Source of the DNA: Myrica gale
Taxonomy: Eukaryota > Streptophyta > Magnoliopsida > Fagales > Myricaceae
Assembly (NCBI GenBank): GCA_963930655.1
Contig: OZ005619.1
Span: 6,988,501 to 7,052,500 of the forward strand
Direction: 5' to 3'
DNA length: 64,000 nt
How positions within the stretch are numbered: position 1 is the first letter of the stretch; each line of letters starts with the position of its first letter. Positions 33,803 to 45,609 of this stretch are shown in pieces. The notes beneath the pieces were generated by a model that was not told the DNA's origin, did not search any database, and saw only the letters and a program-made list of their open reading frames with translations. A program made the translations under genes and the position numbers.

Positions 33803-36800
33803 TGTGAGATCCCGAATTTACTTATGTCATTGTATAGGAGAGAGAGATTTTGCTATGATTTTCCTCAGGATGTAGGTATGTTTTAATTGGTGATTTTTGA
33901 GGTAAGTGTCGACACATTGGAACATAGTGTCGACACATTATACTAACACCCGAAAGTTTACCTTTTCCTGGAGACCAAAGTGAATTTTGACTAAGTGTTG
34001 TAAGTGTCGACACTTTGAGTCATAGTGTCGACACATTAGACTGATACCCGAGCATTTATATCTTTCCGGAACTAGAGTGATTTTTACTAAGTGTTGGAAG
34101 TGTCGACACCTTGAGTGATGGTGTCGACACATCCAACTGAAACCCGAGAGTTCGCCTTTTTCCAGAACTCCCGTGGATTTTGACCAAGTGATGGAAGTGT
34201 CGACACCTTGGGTGATGGTGTCGACACATCTAATTGAAACCCGAGAGTTTACATTTTTCCCACTATGGCTAAGTGTTGGAAGTGTCGACACCTTGAGTGA
34301 TGGTGTCGACACATCTTACTAAATATGTTGTAAGTGTCGACACCTTGAGTGATGGTGTCGACACATATAACTACATTCTGGAATTTTACCGGTTTGAAAT
34401 ACGCGAGTTGAAATTTATGAAGTAGGGGGAGGGCAAACTTGTCTTTTTCCCAACCATTTTCACGCCTATTACTCTCTCCCCCTTTGCCGAACACTTCATT
34501 TTTCCCCTCTCTTCAGCCTTTTCATTTTTCCCTTGCCCTAAGTCACCCACCCGAAAGAAGAAGAAGGAAGAAGAAGAAGGAAGAAGGAGAGGAAGAAGGA
34601 GAAGAAGAAGGAGAAGAAAAGAAGGAGGAAGAGGAGAGAAGCGAGGTAAATCCTTGCTGGCCGAAAATCGTGCTACTCTCTCTCTCTCTCTCTCTCTATT
34701 CTCTTCTTGTTTCCTCTTGTTGGTTAGTTGTGGTTGGTGATGTTCTTGTTTTCTTTTGTTGGTTGGTTGTGGTTTGTTGGTAATTTGTCTAAGTAGTGTT
34801 CTCCTTGTGATTCATGGATGTTTAGTGTGGATCTAGGTATGTTCAAGGTAGATCTTGTAAGTGTAGCATAGATTTTTACATGAGAACATGTGGAAAAATG
34901 ACTAGATCTGAAATGAGGGTTCAAGAGAAATTGGTTATGTGCTCTAGGTGTTTGATAAAAGGCCTAAGAGGGGATTGAAACCTAAGTTGAGCAAGTATGG
35001 CCGAATCTAGGGTTTGATGCATTAGATTGTGTATGTATGCTAGTGATATTGAGAACCACAAAGCCCTAAGTGTTAGGGATATGTTCAGATCTGGGAAAAT
35101 AGGCAAGAGGACCAATAACGCACACTAGGTGTTTGGTAAACAGCCCAAGAGAAATGGGTAAATGCAATGGTGTTAACTTGATAATTATGGAACCATGATT
35201 TGGTTGTAAACTTCGAGTTGAAGTTGTAAGTGGGAGGAAGGTGAGAGTATAGTTGTTGTTATGAGATGTTAAGTTAGCCTTGGATGTTGGTTGTGACATG
35301 TAGATATTCGGATTTTGGTTGTTGGAGATTGTTGTGATTTCTGGAGTTACATATGCAGATTTCAAGGCTGGAATAGAAAGTGTGTTTTGTTGCATTGGTG
35401 GTTATCTCTTGATATTTTAGTCCAATTTTACGGGGTTGGTCTTGGAATTTGTTTCAAGTTAAGAAAGAGAGCGTTTTAAGATAACTTGCATGTGAATTAG
35501 AGGTATGACGAATATGTTATGGTATGAAAAATTAGTGTGAGGGTCTATTAAAACAGATTCGTGTGAGTAATGTATTGATTACTATATACGTTTAGTGAAC
35601 CTATGAATGACAATAGTACGGTTCATTGTAGGTAACGAGACACTCGATACTCAAGCAAGCCTAAGGTAAGTGAAAATCTTTACAAACTGGAATGATACAC
35701 TGCATGAAGAATATTCATGAATAAGCATATCAAGCATGACAATACCAAGCACGACATGAATGCATCATGATCATTTGCATTCATTTTCCTCATGAGAAAT
35801 GAGACATTTTATGCAAATGAAAGTACCATTTTTATGCTACTTTATGACAAGTTTTATGACAAGTTAATTAACGAACCCAAGTCGGTCGGTACCGTACCAA
35901 GTCAAGAAGGTGCATCCATTCCGAAGGACGTTTACGTGAAGGATGGATGTCACCTAGGACACCCATACCGAAGGATGCTTGCAAGAAGGATGGGTAGTCC
36001 ATGAGGTAAGTGCAATCACACTTAAGGATGCTTGCAAGAAGGTGTGAACCTCAAGGGTCGTGTCTAGCCACTGAAGGACGAATGAGAGAAGGTGAGCTAG
36101 CTCGACCATATGTAAGGTCCCTAAGGGAAATAAGGGATTGTTCCTACGGGAACGCACAACCCTGATGTCAGGGGTAAAAGAGGGCAAGTGGCCCACAAGA
36201 TAAGATGTGAATCGATTTTTACAAAAGCAAGAGTAAATGCATGTGCATTATACATGCATCACGTTTCATAATCCGGCATGCAGCGCATTATGTTTACATG
36301 ACTATGATTACAAGTTCAAGTGCATGCTTACAATTTCAACCCATGTTTTAGCTATAATTCCTTACTGAGTCTTTCGACTCACAGTTTTAAATTGTATCAT
36401 TTCAGATGATGTTACAGGGGTGGAATCTTAAGAAGAGGACCTTGAACCCTAGGAGAAGGGTTGATGAAATGTTTCTCTTGTTTGCTAACGTTAGGAAAGA
36501 TTTAGCTAATTTTTGTAAAAGCCGGCATGAGCCACCGTGATGTGGTGGTTATGGGTTTCATTTGGCTTAGTTAGTTAATGTTTTAAACTGGTTGATATTT
36601 TGAGAATATGTTTAACAACCTTGAGTTATCAATGGAAAGTATGTTCTTATGCACGTTATACGCTAGCATTATAAGGCTTCTTTTTAACATTGAAGCATCA
36701 ACGTCTTTTCCGCTGCAAGTATAGTAGTAAGTACGCTGGAGCGTCCCATGCCGGGAATGCTCGCGGCTGTCATTAGCCTCGTTTAGCTAGCGTTCGGGGC

Positions 36801-36806
36801 GTGACA
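33803..36806 (+). mobile_element. LTR e (Y type, 3004 bp)
   Basis: This is a full LTR preceded by a polypurine tract and followed by the primer-binding site of internal 5, so it is shared by two internal regions. Palindrome pairs are at 33906-34364 and dyad arms at 35687-35699 and 36393-36405. It is nearly identical to LTR d. Confidence 0.93.
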
Positions 36807-36812
36807 GTTTAG

Positions 36813-36824
36813 TGGTATCAGAGG
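36813..36824 (+). other. Primer-binding site (initiator tRNA-Met)
   Basis: TGGTATCAGAGG follows the LTR end after a 6-bp gap and matches the complement of the initiator tRNA-Met 3' end, apart from the last base. Equivalent sites are at 14717-14728, 23357-23368, 28898-28909 and 45615-45626. Confidence 0.85.
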
Positions 36825-36953
36825 AATTTAGGAGTTTAGTGAACTTAAGATTTGCTACTCGCCTATTTGGATTTCGAGTATGCTATATGCTAGAAATCTC
36901 ATGCATCAACTAGTTGTTAGGATACTTATGTAGTGATGACGATATAGTGCAGG

Positions 36954-39900
36954 ATGCCACCTAGGAAACAACCCAGGAATAGAAACACGGAGGAGGAGCC
37001 CGAAGAATCAGGTGTCTCTACCAATGATGTTTTAAGGCACATGGCTCAGCTCATCGCTGAACAAGTGCAGCAAAGGGCAAATGTGCAAGGGGCTCGAGAT
37101 CGCCCTGAAGGATGCACCTTTGACCAGTTTAACCGCCAACACCCGCCGGTATATAACGGTAGAGGAGATGCCGTTCTAGCAGAAAACTGGCTTCTAGAGA
37201 TTAAAGAGTTGCTGGAAGTCATGGGGTGTACAGACTCCCAGAGAGTGAGCTTTGCTACCTTCAAGCTACAGGGAGATGCCAAGAGGTGGTGGCTATCCAA
37301 GAAGCTCCTACTGAGCCAAGAATTGGGAGAACAACCCATAAACTGGGAGAGGTTTCAACAAGAATTCCTGGACCGCTATTTTCCAAGAACGACGCGGGAA
37401 GCAAAAGCGAGAGAGTTTGCCAACTTAACTCAGGGATCAATGACTGTCGATCAATACTCTGGTCGATTCATGGAGTTGGTGAGGTTTGCTCCGTATTTAG
37501 TACCAGATGAGGAGAGGAAAGCCAGGAAGTTTGAAGAGGGACTTCATCCCCGAATCTTTGACAGAGTTATGGCCCATAACTTGAAGACGTTGGCAGAAGT
37601 CATAGAACGGGCAGTGATTGTGGAAAGAGGTCTGCAGAGGACAGCAGCATTTTACGACCAGCAAAAGAGGAAGGCTCCTCCCAAGCTGGAAACGTCACAG
37701 GCACCCTGGAAGAAAAGCAAGCAGGGTTTATCACGGGGCCAGAATCAGAGACCTGGTGGAGCCCAGAACCAGAGACCTGGAGGAAGTCAGATTGCAGGAG
37801 GGAATCAATTCCCAATATGCAACAAATGTGGCAAGAAGCATCCCGGAGAGTGTAGGCAGGGAGTATGCTTCCAGTGCGGGAAGCCAGGTCACATTGCCCG
37901 AGATTGTAGGGCAAAAAGTAATTCAAGCCAAGCATCCCAACCCGCACCGCAAGACAATTCGAGGAGGCAAGGCGGTCCAACTCAAGCAAGACTATATGCT
38001 CTGACCCCGAGGGATGCGGAGGACCAAACAAGAGTAGTAACGGGTAAGTTGCCCTTGCCACTGGGAGAAGCCCTTGTATTATTTGATTCAGGGGCCACAC
38101 ATTCATTCATAGCATCGGCATATTATAAGGCAAGAGATTTAAAGCATGAGCCATTAGGATGTCATGTAGTAGTATCAACACCTACTGGTGGGAGGATCAA
38201 TTGCGATCGAATAGTGAAAAATTTCCCGATAGAAGTTGAGGGGCAAATTATGCCGGCTAACCTGATAGTGATGGAAATGGGAGGGTTCGACCTCATTTTA
38301 GGTATGGATTGGTTGGCAACACACGGTGCTAGCATAAAATGTTACGAGAAGAAGGTCGTGTTCCAAAAGGAGGGGAGACCGGATTGTTGTTTTGTAGGCA
38401 TGAGAAAGGTGGAACGAAGACCGGCGATCATTTCAGCCATGCAAGCCAAGAAATGGTTGCAAGGAGGAAGTGAGGGGTTCTTAGTTTGGGCAAATGAAAT
38501 GCAGAGAGAGACTGCTACGGTAGAGCAAACCCCTATAGTGAACGAATTTCCTGATGTGTTTCCGGAAGAATTACCCGGATTACCTCCTGATAGGGAAGTG
38601 GAGTTTGGCATCGATTTAGAACCAGGGACAACTCCAATTTCTAAGGCACCGTATAGAATGGCACCAGCAGAGTTGAAGGAATTGAAGATTCAGCCGGAGG
38701 ATCTATTGGATAAAGGGTTCATTCGGCCGAGTGTGTCACCTTGGGGAGCTCCGATCTTGTTCGTAAAGAAGAAAGATGGAAGCCTCAGGATGTGCATTGA
38801 TTACAGGGAGTTGAATAAGGTGACTATCAAGAATAGATACCCGTTGCCTCGCATTGATGATCTATTTGATCAATTGCAAGGGGCACAGGCATTCTCGAAG
38901 ATTGGTTTGAGATCGGGATATCACCAGTTGAAGGTGAAGGGGGAGGACATACCGAAGACGGCATTTCGAACGCGATATGGCCATTACGAATTTATGGTGA
39001 TGCCTTTTGGGCTAACCAATGCTCCAGCCGCATTTATGGATTTGATGAATAGGGTGTTTCGGGAATTCTTAGATAAGTTTGTGGTTGTCTTTATTGATGA
39101 CATACTGATTTACTCACGGAATAAGGAGGAACATGAGAAGCATTTAAGGATTGTTCTACAGATTCTTAGGGAGAAGAAGTTGTTTGCCAAGTTTTCCAAA
39201 TGTGAGTTTTGGTTGGAACAAGTTCGCTTTTTGGGGCATGTAGTGTCCGGAGAAGGGATTGCCGTGGATCCCGGAAAGGTAGCTGCTATATTCAAGTGGC
39301 CGAGGCCTACGAATGTGAAGGAAGTAAGAAGTTTTCTGGGATTAGCAGGGTACTATCGGAGGTTTATCAAGGGATTCTCAAAGATGGCCAAGCCTTTGAC
39401 GTCTCTAACAAAGAAGAATGTCAAATTTGAATGGACTCATGAGTGTGAGTGGAGCTTCCAAGAGTTAAAGGCCAATTTAGTTACTGCTCCAGTATTAGCA
39501 CTACCCTCGGAATATGGAGAGTATGAAATCTATAGCGACGCATCGAAGCAAGGTTTAGGTTGTGTTTTGATGCAAGACAAAAGGGTAATAGCTTATGCTT
39601 CTAGGCAACTGAGGCCTCACGAGATGAATTATCCCACGCATGACTTAGAGTTAGCTGCAGTAGTCTATGCGTTAAAAATATGGAGACATTATTTGTATGG
39701 GGTTAAATGTGAGATATTCACCGATCATAAGAGTCTTAAGTATTTTAACACCCAGAAAGAGCTGAACATGAGACAGCGGCGATGGTTAGAGTTGATTAAA
39801 GATTATGATTGCACAATAAGTTATCACCCTGGAAAAGCCAATGTGGTGGCCGACGCATTAAGTAGGAAGTCGGCAGAAACAAGTTCAGTAGAGGCAAGTT

Positions 39901-41444
39901 CAATGGAGGTGGTGCCCGAGGAAATCAGGAGAGACTTAAAAAGGGCAGAGATTGTGCTTATCATTGCCGATCAGTTTGTCTCCATTGCAGGGCTCTCGTT
40001 GCAACCTACCCTGGAGGAGCAGATTCGAGAGGCCCAGAAGAATGATAAGGTGATTGAAGGGATTAGAGAGCGAATTGAGAAAAAGGAAGACCCCGACTTT
40101 GGAGATAAGGATGAGTTATTACGATATCGAGGCAGAATTTGTGTGCCAAGTACAAGGGAGATTAAAGACTTGATTCTAGCAGAGGCTCATTCTACGCCTT
40201 ATACCATCCATCCAGGAGGCACGAAGATGTATCAAGATATTAAGAAGGTCTTTTGGTGGCCTAATATGAAGCGGGAGATAGCCGAGTATGTGGCTCGATG
40301 TTTGACTTGCCAGAAGGTGAAAGCCGAGCACCAGAGGCCAGCAGGAACACTAAAGCCTCTAGAGATCCCTGAATGGAAGTGGGAAGGGATAGCCATGGAT
40401 TTCGTAGTGGGGTTGCCTCGAACTACTTTGGGTTACGATGCTATATGGGTGATCGTGGACCGACTAACCAAGTCGGCACACTTCTTACCCATTAAGGTGA
40501 AGTATGCCCCGGAGAAGTTAGCGGAGATTTATCTTCAAGAGATTGTCAGATTACATGGAGTGCCCAAGAGCATAGTGTCGGATAGAGATCCGAGATTTAC
40601 ATCGAGATTCTGGAAACGATTGCAGGAGTCGTTGGGAACTCGATTGAATTTTAGTACCGCTTTCCACCCACAGACAGATGGGCAGTCGGAAAGGACTATA
40701 CAAATTCTGGAGGATATGCTCAGGGCTTGCATTGTGGATTTCAAAGGAGGATGGGCTCAATACTTGCCTTTAGCGGAATTCGCGTACAATAACAGTTTTC
40801 AAGCAAGTATTGGTATGGCACCCTATGAAGCCTTGTATGGGAGGAGGTGTAGATCACCTTTGTATTGGGATGAGGTAGGCGAAAGAAGGATGTTAGGGCC
40901 GGAAATAGTTTCAGAGACACGAGAAAAGATCCAAGTAATCAAAGATAGGCTGGTGACAGCCCAATGCAGGCAGAAGAGCTATGCTGATAATCGAAGAAGA
41001 GAACTTGAATTTGAGGCTGGGGGTAAAGTATTTTTGAAGATTTCTCCGAAGAAGGGGATAGCGAGATTTGGGAAGAAAGGGAAGCTCCAACCCAGATTCA
41101 TAGGACCCTTTGAGATCTTAGATAGAGTTGGGCCCGTGGCGTACAGGTTGGCTCTACCCCCTTGTTTAGAGGGAGTTCACAATGTGTTTCATGTATCGCT
41201 CCTAAGGAAGTATGTAACTGACCCTACCCATGTATTAGATTATGAGCCTTTGCAGGTTAGAGAAAACCTTACGTATGTGGAAGAACCTATAAGGGTTTTG
41301 GATAGGAAGGAGCAGCAAGTGAGGACCAAAACCATACCTCTTGTTAAGATCTTGTGGAGAAACCACGGAGTAGAAGAGGCCTCATGGGAGTTAGAAAGTG
41401 AAATGTACTCAAAATACCCCCACTTACGGGAAGGACAAAGTTAA
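36954..41444 (+). CDS. Gag-Pol polyprotein, Tekay/Del-type chromovirus (1496 codons)
   Basis: This single open frame starts [11 protein letters not shown] and encodes the retrotransposon's structural and enzymatic proteins. Rough residue positions are: gag 1-280; Cys-rich knuckles [12 protein letters not shown] (about 288) and [14 protein letters not shown] (about 305); aspartic protease around DSGATHSF (about 376); reverse transcriptase about 560-830 with FIDDIL near 713; RNase H about 855-970 ([23 protein letters not shown]). Integrase then covers about 1075-1345, with an HHCC zinc-binding part (CLTCQKVK near 1117) and core motifs [15 protein letters not shown] and [14 protein letters not shown]-type module lies near 1382 and a chromodomain-like end ([14 protein letters not shown]) near 1464-1495. 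Gag and pol share one frame, as is usual for this clade. As a reading frame it looks whole; an open frame alone does not show that the element is active. Confidence 0.9.
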   Translation: MPPRKQPRNRNTEEEPEESGVSTNDVLRHMAQLIAEQVQQRANVQGARDRPEGCTFDQFNRQHPPVYNGRGDAVLAENWLLEIKELLEVMGCTDSQRVSFATFKLQGDAKRWWLSKKLLLSQELGEQPINWERFQQEFLDRYFPRTTREAKAREFANLTQGSMTVDQYSGRFMELVRFAPYLVPDEERKARKFEEGLHPRIFDRVMAHNLKTLAEVIERAVIVERGLQRTAAFYDQQKRKAPPKLETSQAPWKKSKQGLSRGQNQRPGGAQNQRPGGSQIAGGNQFPICNKCGKKHPGECRQGVCFQCGKPGHIARDCRAKSNSSQASQPAPQDNSRRQGGPTQARLYALTPRDAEDQTRVVTGKLPLPLGEALVLFDSGATHSFIASAYYKARDLKHEPLGCHVVVSTPTGGRINCDRIVKNFPIEVEGQIMPANLIVMEMGGFDLILGMDWLATHGASIKCYEKKVVFQKEGRPDCCFVGMRKVERRPAIISAMQAKKWLQGGSEGFLVWANEMQRETATVEQTPIVNEFPDVFPEELPGLPPDREVEFGIDLEPGTTPISKAPYRMAPAELKELKIQPEDLLDKGFIRPSVSPWGAPILFVKKKDGSLRMCIDYRELNKVTIKNRYPLPRIDDLFDQLQGAQAFSKIGLRSGYHQLKVKGEDIPKTAFRTRYGHYEFMVMPFGLTNAPAAFMDLMNRVFREFLDKFVVVFIDDILIYSRNKEEHEKHLRIVLQILREKKLFAKFSKCEFWLEQVRFLGHVVSGEGIAVDPGKVAAIFKWPRPTNVKEVRSFLGLAGYYRRFIKGFSKMAKPLTSLTKKNVKFEWTHECEWSFQELKANLVTAPVLALPSEYGEYEIYSDASKQGLGCVLMQDKRVIAYASRQLRPHEMNYPTHDLELAAVVYALKIWRHYLYGVKCEIFTDHKSLKYFNTQKELNMRQRRWLELIKDYDCTISYHPGKANVVADALSRKSAETSSVEASSMEVVPEEIRRDLKRAEIVLIIADQFVSIAGLSLQPTLEEQIREAQKNDKVIEGIRERIEKKEDPDFGDKDELLRYRGRICVPSTREIKDLILAEAHSTPYTIHPGGTKMYQDIKKVFWWPNMKREIAEYVARCLTCQKVKAEHQRPAGTLKPLEIPEWKWEGIAMDFVVGLPRTTLGYDAIWVIVDRLTKSAHFLPIKVKYAPEKLAEIYLQEIVRLHGVPKSIVSDRDPRFTSRFWKRLQESLGTRLNFSTAFHPQTDGQSERTIQILEDMLRACIVDFKGGWAQYLPLAEFAYNNSFQASIGMAPYEALYGRRCRSPLYWDEVGERRMLGPEIVSETREKIQVIKDRLVTAQCRQKSYADNRRRELEFEAGGKVFLKISPKKGIARFGKKGKLQPRFIGPFEILDRVGPVAYRLALPPCLEGVHNVFHVSLLRKYVTDPTHVLDYEPLQVRENLTYVEEPIRVLDRKEQQVRTKTIPLVKILWRNHGVEEASWELESEMYSKYPHLREGQS

Positions 41445-41685
41445 GAAGGATAATGTTGGAATTTTGATATGACTTGCCTGATCTGTTTTTCTTTTCATTG
41501 ATACCTTTATGTTGTCTCACTATACATATGAGCTATAGTGCTATGTTGAAGTATATAGAGGCATATATGTGTGTATTATGATAACGTTAATAGTGGGGCC
41601 AGTTCGAGTGTTCACCCGTCCTAGACCTCCGCCATCAGGACAAATTTCTGCTAAGGAAGATCGAATTCCGAGGACGGAATTTTAT

Positions 41686-41698
41686 AAGGAGGGGAGGA
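41686..41698 (+). other. Polypurine tract before LTR f
   Basis: AAGGAGGGGAGGA lies directly before the LTR start TGTGAG at 41699, as expected for plus-strand priming. The same tract precedes LTRs c and e and the H 3' LTR. Confidence 0.85.
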
Positions 41699-42427
41699 TG
41701 TGAGATCCCGAATTTACTTATGTCGTTGTAAAGGAGAGAGATTTTGCTATGATTTTCCTCAGGATGTAGGTATGTTTTAATTGATGATTTTTGAGGTAAG
41801 TGTCGACACATTGGAGCATAGTGTCGACACATTAAACTAACACCCGAAAGTTTACCTTTTCCTGGAGCCCAAAGTGAATTTTGACTAAGTGTTGTAAGTG
41901 TCGACACCTTGGGTCATAGTGTCGACACATTAGACTGACACCCGAATGTTTATATTTTTCCGGAACTAGAGTGATTTTTACTAAGTGTTGGAAGTGTCGA
42001 CACCTTGAGTGATGGTGTCGACACATCCAACTGAAACCCGAGAGTTCGCCTTTTTCCAGAACTCCCGTGAATTTTGACCAAGTGATGGAAGTGTCGACAC
42101 CTTGAGTGATGGTGTCGACACATCTAACTGAAACCCGAGAGTTTACATTTTTTCCCACTTTGGCTAAGTGTTGGAAGTGTCGACACCTTGAGTGATGGTG
42201 TCGACACATCCTACTAAATGTGTTGTAAGTGTCGACACCTTGAGTGATGGTGTCGACACATATAACTAAATCCCTAGAAATACGTGAGGTGGAATTCATG
42301 AGAAAAAGGGGGAAATAAGGGAGGGCATCCCTGTCTTTTCCCCCAAGCCCTTTTCGCACTAAACCTCCCTCTCTTTCACGCAGTCTCACATTTCCTTTAC
42401 CCCAAATCATACCTCCCATGCCCTAAG
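41699..42427 (+). mobile_element. LTR f (X type), first segment
   Basis: This is the 5' 729 bp of an X-type LTR, with palindromes at 41800-42259. It is interrupted at CTAAG (42423-42427) by element H and resumes at 51069. The two segments total about 3005 bp, matching the other full LTRs. Confidence 0.93.
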
Positions 42428-45400
42428 TGTGAGACCCCAACTTTTCATGTGCTCTGATTATTGCGGAAGAGTATTTGGGTATTTAGTGAAATAATTGGAG
42501 GATCATAATTGGGGTGTTGGAATAGGAAGATTTTTAGCACCCTGTTTTTAGGTAACATTGCTGTGAGATCCCGACCTTACCTTATTGATGTCGTTTATGA
42601 TTCCCTCAATATGTACGTATGATTAAATGAGTGATTGTTGGTGTAAGTGTCGACACATTGGAGCATAGTGTCGACACATTAGACTAACACCCGAAAGTTT
42701 ACCTTTTCTGGAGCCCAAAGTGAATTTTGACTAAGTGTTGTAAGTGTCGACACCTTGGGTCAAAGTGTCGACACATTAGACCGATACCCGAGAGTTCGCC
42801 TTTTTCCAGAACTCCCGTGGATTTTGACCAAGTGATGGAAGTGTCGACACCTTGAGTGATGGTGTCGACACATCTAACTGAAACTCGAGAGTTTACATTT
42901 TTTCCCACTTTGGCCAAGTGTTGGAAGTGTCGACACCTTGAGTGATGGTGTCGACACATCCTACTAAATGTGTTGTAAGTGTCGACACCTTTAGTGATGG
43001 TGTCGACACATATAACTAAATCCCTAGAAAATACGTGAGGTGGAATTCATGTGAAAAAGGGGGAAATAAGGGAGGGCAGCCTTGTCTTTTCCCCAAGCCC
43101 TTTACGTATAAGGCAACCCCCCCCTTTCCCACAAGTCATTTTGCCCTAGCTCCCCACCGAAGAAGAGAAGAGAAGAAAAGAAAGAAAGAAGAAGGAGAAA
43201 AGAAGAAGAAGAAAGGAAGAAGAGAAAGAAAGAGAGAGAGAAGAAGGTGAGTGCTTATGGCCGGCCAAGCCATACCCATTTTCACCTATGTTCTCTTTTT
43301 CTTTTGAATGGTTGATGGTTGTGTGTTGTTAGATTTCTCCTTGAGATTCATGTGTTTTCTTTGAAGAAAATGTAGATCTAGTGAGTTTTAGAGAGTTGTA
43401 TGGATTGTGCACAAAGCCATGGAGAGTGTGGTTAGATTTGGGAATTTATAAACCCAAGAGAAACCAACTTGCATACTAGGTGTTTGATAAAAGACCAAAG
43501 GGAGTGAAATAGATGCAATAACCTTTGTTCTAGTGATGAAATCATTGTTTTTGGTTGGAAGTTTTGAGTTGTATGTGTAAAGTCTACGTCTTGTATATGA
43601 GGTTATATGAGGAGGGCACTTGGGGCAAATTTCGTGGGCGTTGGATGATTTTGTACGATGAAGTATGTGTATGACAAAGTATGAGATATTGAACGAGGAA
43701 TAAGTACGAGATATTGAATGAGGAATAAGGACGATTTTGTATGATGAAGCGTGAGTAATTGATTGATTACTCTATACGTCTAGTAAACCTATGAATAACA
43801 ATGGTATGATCCAATTGTAGGTAAAGGGGCATTCAACCCACAAGCAAGCAAAGTAAGAGGAGCTTACGTTTGTAAGTGAAAATAGTAAGTAGCAACTTAT
43901 GCTTTACAAAACTGGAATGATACACAGCATGTTTTTATGAATAAGCATAACATGTTTATAACCACGCATGACAAGTTATTTCTCAACAAGCATGACATCG
44001 TATACGTATTTGTATGAACGCATGAAAGAAGTTTTTGTGCAAAGGAAAACATGAAAGGTTTATGAGATATTTGTCATTAAGCACGAACTGTCAAGAGCAT
44101 TAGAAGCATTTTATGATAAGTTGATTACCAAGCATGACATGAGCACGTCATGAGCAATTGCATTTGCATTTATTTGTCTCATAAGAAAGAAGGAGAAATG
44201 TTATGCAAATGAAAGTACCATTTTTATGCTACTTATGACAAGTTTTATGACAAGTTAATTAACGAACGAACCCAAGTCGGTCGGTACCGTACCAAGTCAA
44301 GAAGGTGCATCCATTCCGAAGGACGTTTACGAGAAGGATGGATGTCACCTAGGACACCCATACCGAAGGATGCTTGCAAGAAGGATGGGTAGTCCGGGAG
44401 GTATGTGCAATCACACTGAAGGATGCTTGCAAGAAGGTGTGAACCTCCAAGAGTCGTGTCTAGCCACTGAAGGACATTGGGAAGGTGTGCTAGCTCGACC
44501 ATATGTAAGGTCCCCAAGGGAAATAGGGGACAGTTCCATCGGGAACGCACAACCCTGATGCCAGGGGTAAATGGAGCTCGAGTAGCCCATAGGATAAGAA
44601 TGGAAAAGATTTTCCAAAAGAAAGAGCTTTATAAGTATAAGAGATGTTTTCAAGAGCAAGTGCATGTGCATATGCAATCATGAGGCATACACGTGCATCA
44701 CGATTCATGATCATGCATGAATTACATATGTATACATGATATTTAAAGTTCAAGTTTATGACTATTTCAAGTTAAGGCTCATGATATTTCAAGTTGTACT
44801 TGAATTACATTATGTTCAAGTTTATGATTATTTCAAGTTTAAGCGCATGCTTATGATTTTAAGTCAAGTGCATGCTTATGATTTTAAGTTCATTATGATA
44901 TTGAGTTCATGATGATTTCAAGTTTAAAAGCAAGTGTATGAATTCAAGTTCATATTCCCAAACCATGATTTCAAGCTCATGTTTTAATTATAATTCCTTA
45001 CTGAGTCTTTCGACTCACAGATGTTTTAAATTGTATCATTCCAGATAACAATTCAGGTGGGAAAATTTAGAAGAGGGACCGATGGGAACGTCCTCATCTC
45101 TCTTTGTTGTTCATTAAAGGTTAGATGTAATTTTGAAGAGTCATCATGAGCCTCCGTTGTGTGGTGGTCATGGGTTATTCGGACTATTAGAGTTCAAGGT
45201 TTTTGATGTCTAGTATCTTAGTCGTGGTTATCAGAATCAGAAGTTGAAGAGTTCATAGGAAGTACTATCAGGCATCCTGTGAATGTCTATGTTATGTGTA
45301 TAAGGATTCAAGATGTATTACTTATATGTTATGAGTAGGTCCATATAAAGGTTTTGTTGGAATCCCTTAGGACTTGTACTTCAGTCATGCAGACATGACA

Positions 45401-45609
45401 TGTAATTTGGATGCTTTCACTATTGCCGTTGTAGTCAATTGTGTAAGTTGAAGTTTATGTAAATCTCTTTGGCCCATCTCTCTCAGTTGTAGGTGTTTTA
45501 TTATAAAAAAAAAATCCGCTGCATGATTAAGAGAAACGCTGGAACATTCATTGAGTGGATGTTCGCGGCTGTCATTAACCCCCTTCGGGCTAGCGTTCGG
45601 GGCGTGACA
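42428..45609 (+). mobile_element. Element H 5' LTR (3182 bp)
   Basis: It starts TGTGAGACCCC and ends GGGGCGTGACA. A second canonical LTR head, TGTGAGATCCCGACC, lies 134 bp inside at 42562. Inner parts are five palindrome pairs (42647-43009), a purine tract (about 43155-43245) ending in GAAGGTGAGT, dyad arms (43912-43924 and 45032-45044), a tandem cassette (about 44310-44480) and a terminal hairpin (45542-45564). Confidence 0.92.
44740..44990 (+). repeat. Degenerate TTTCAAGTT/CATGATT repeats in the H 5' LTR
   Basis: Imperfect tandem units of the words TTTCAAGTT, AAGTTCATGAT and GCATGCTTATGATTTTAAGT recur roughly every 30-45 bp. The 3' LTR has the same block at about 50194-50444. Confidence 0.7.

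Larger units (their letters stand above)
36807..41698 (+). mobile_element. Array internal 5: complete internal region, X/Y mosaic
   Basis: The primer-binding site is at 36813-36824, the open gag-pol frame at 36954-41444 and the polypurine tract at 41686-41698. Variants upstream of about 39360 match the Y copy (internal 4). From about 39380 on they match the X copy (internal 2), including the 3' untranslated part. The region is therefore recombinant. It lies between a Y-type LTR (e) and an X-type LTR (f), which agrees. Confidence 0.9.

Noticed and set aside
37600-38106. 168-codon minus-strand frame antisense to gag, present in several copies
   Set aside because: It is a shadow of the conserved gag frame. 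It recurs only because the gag copies are nearly identical.
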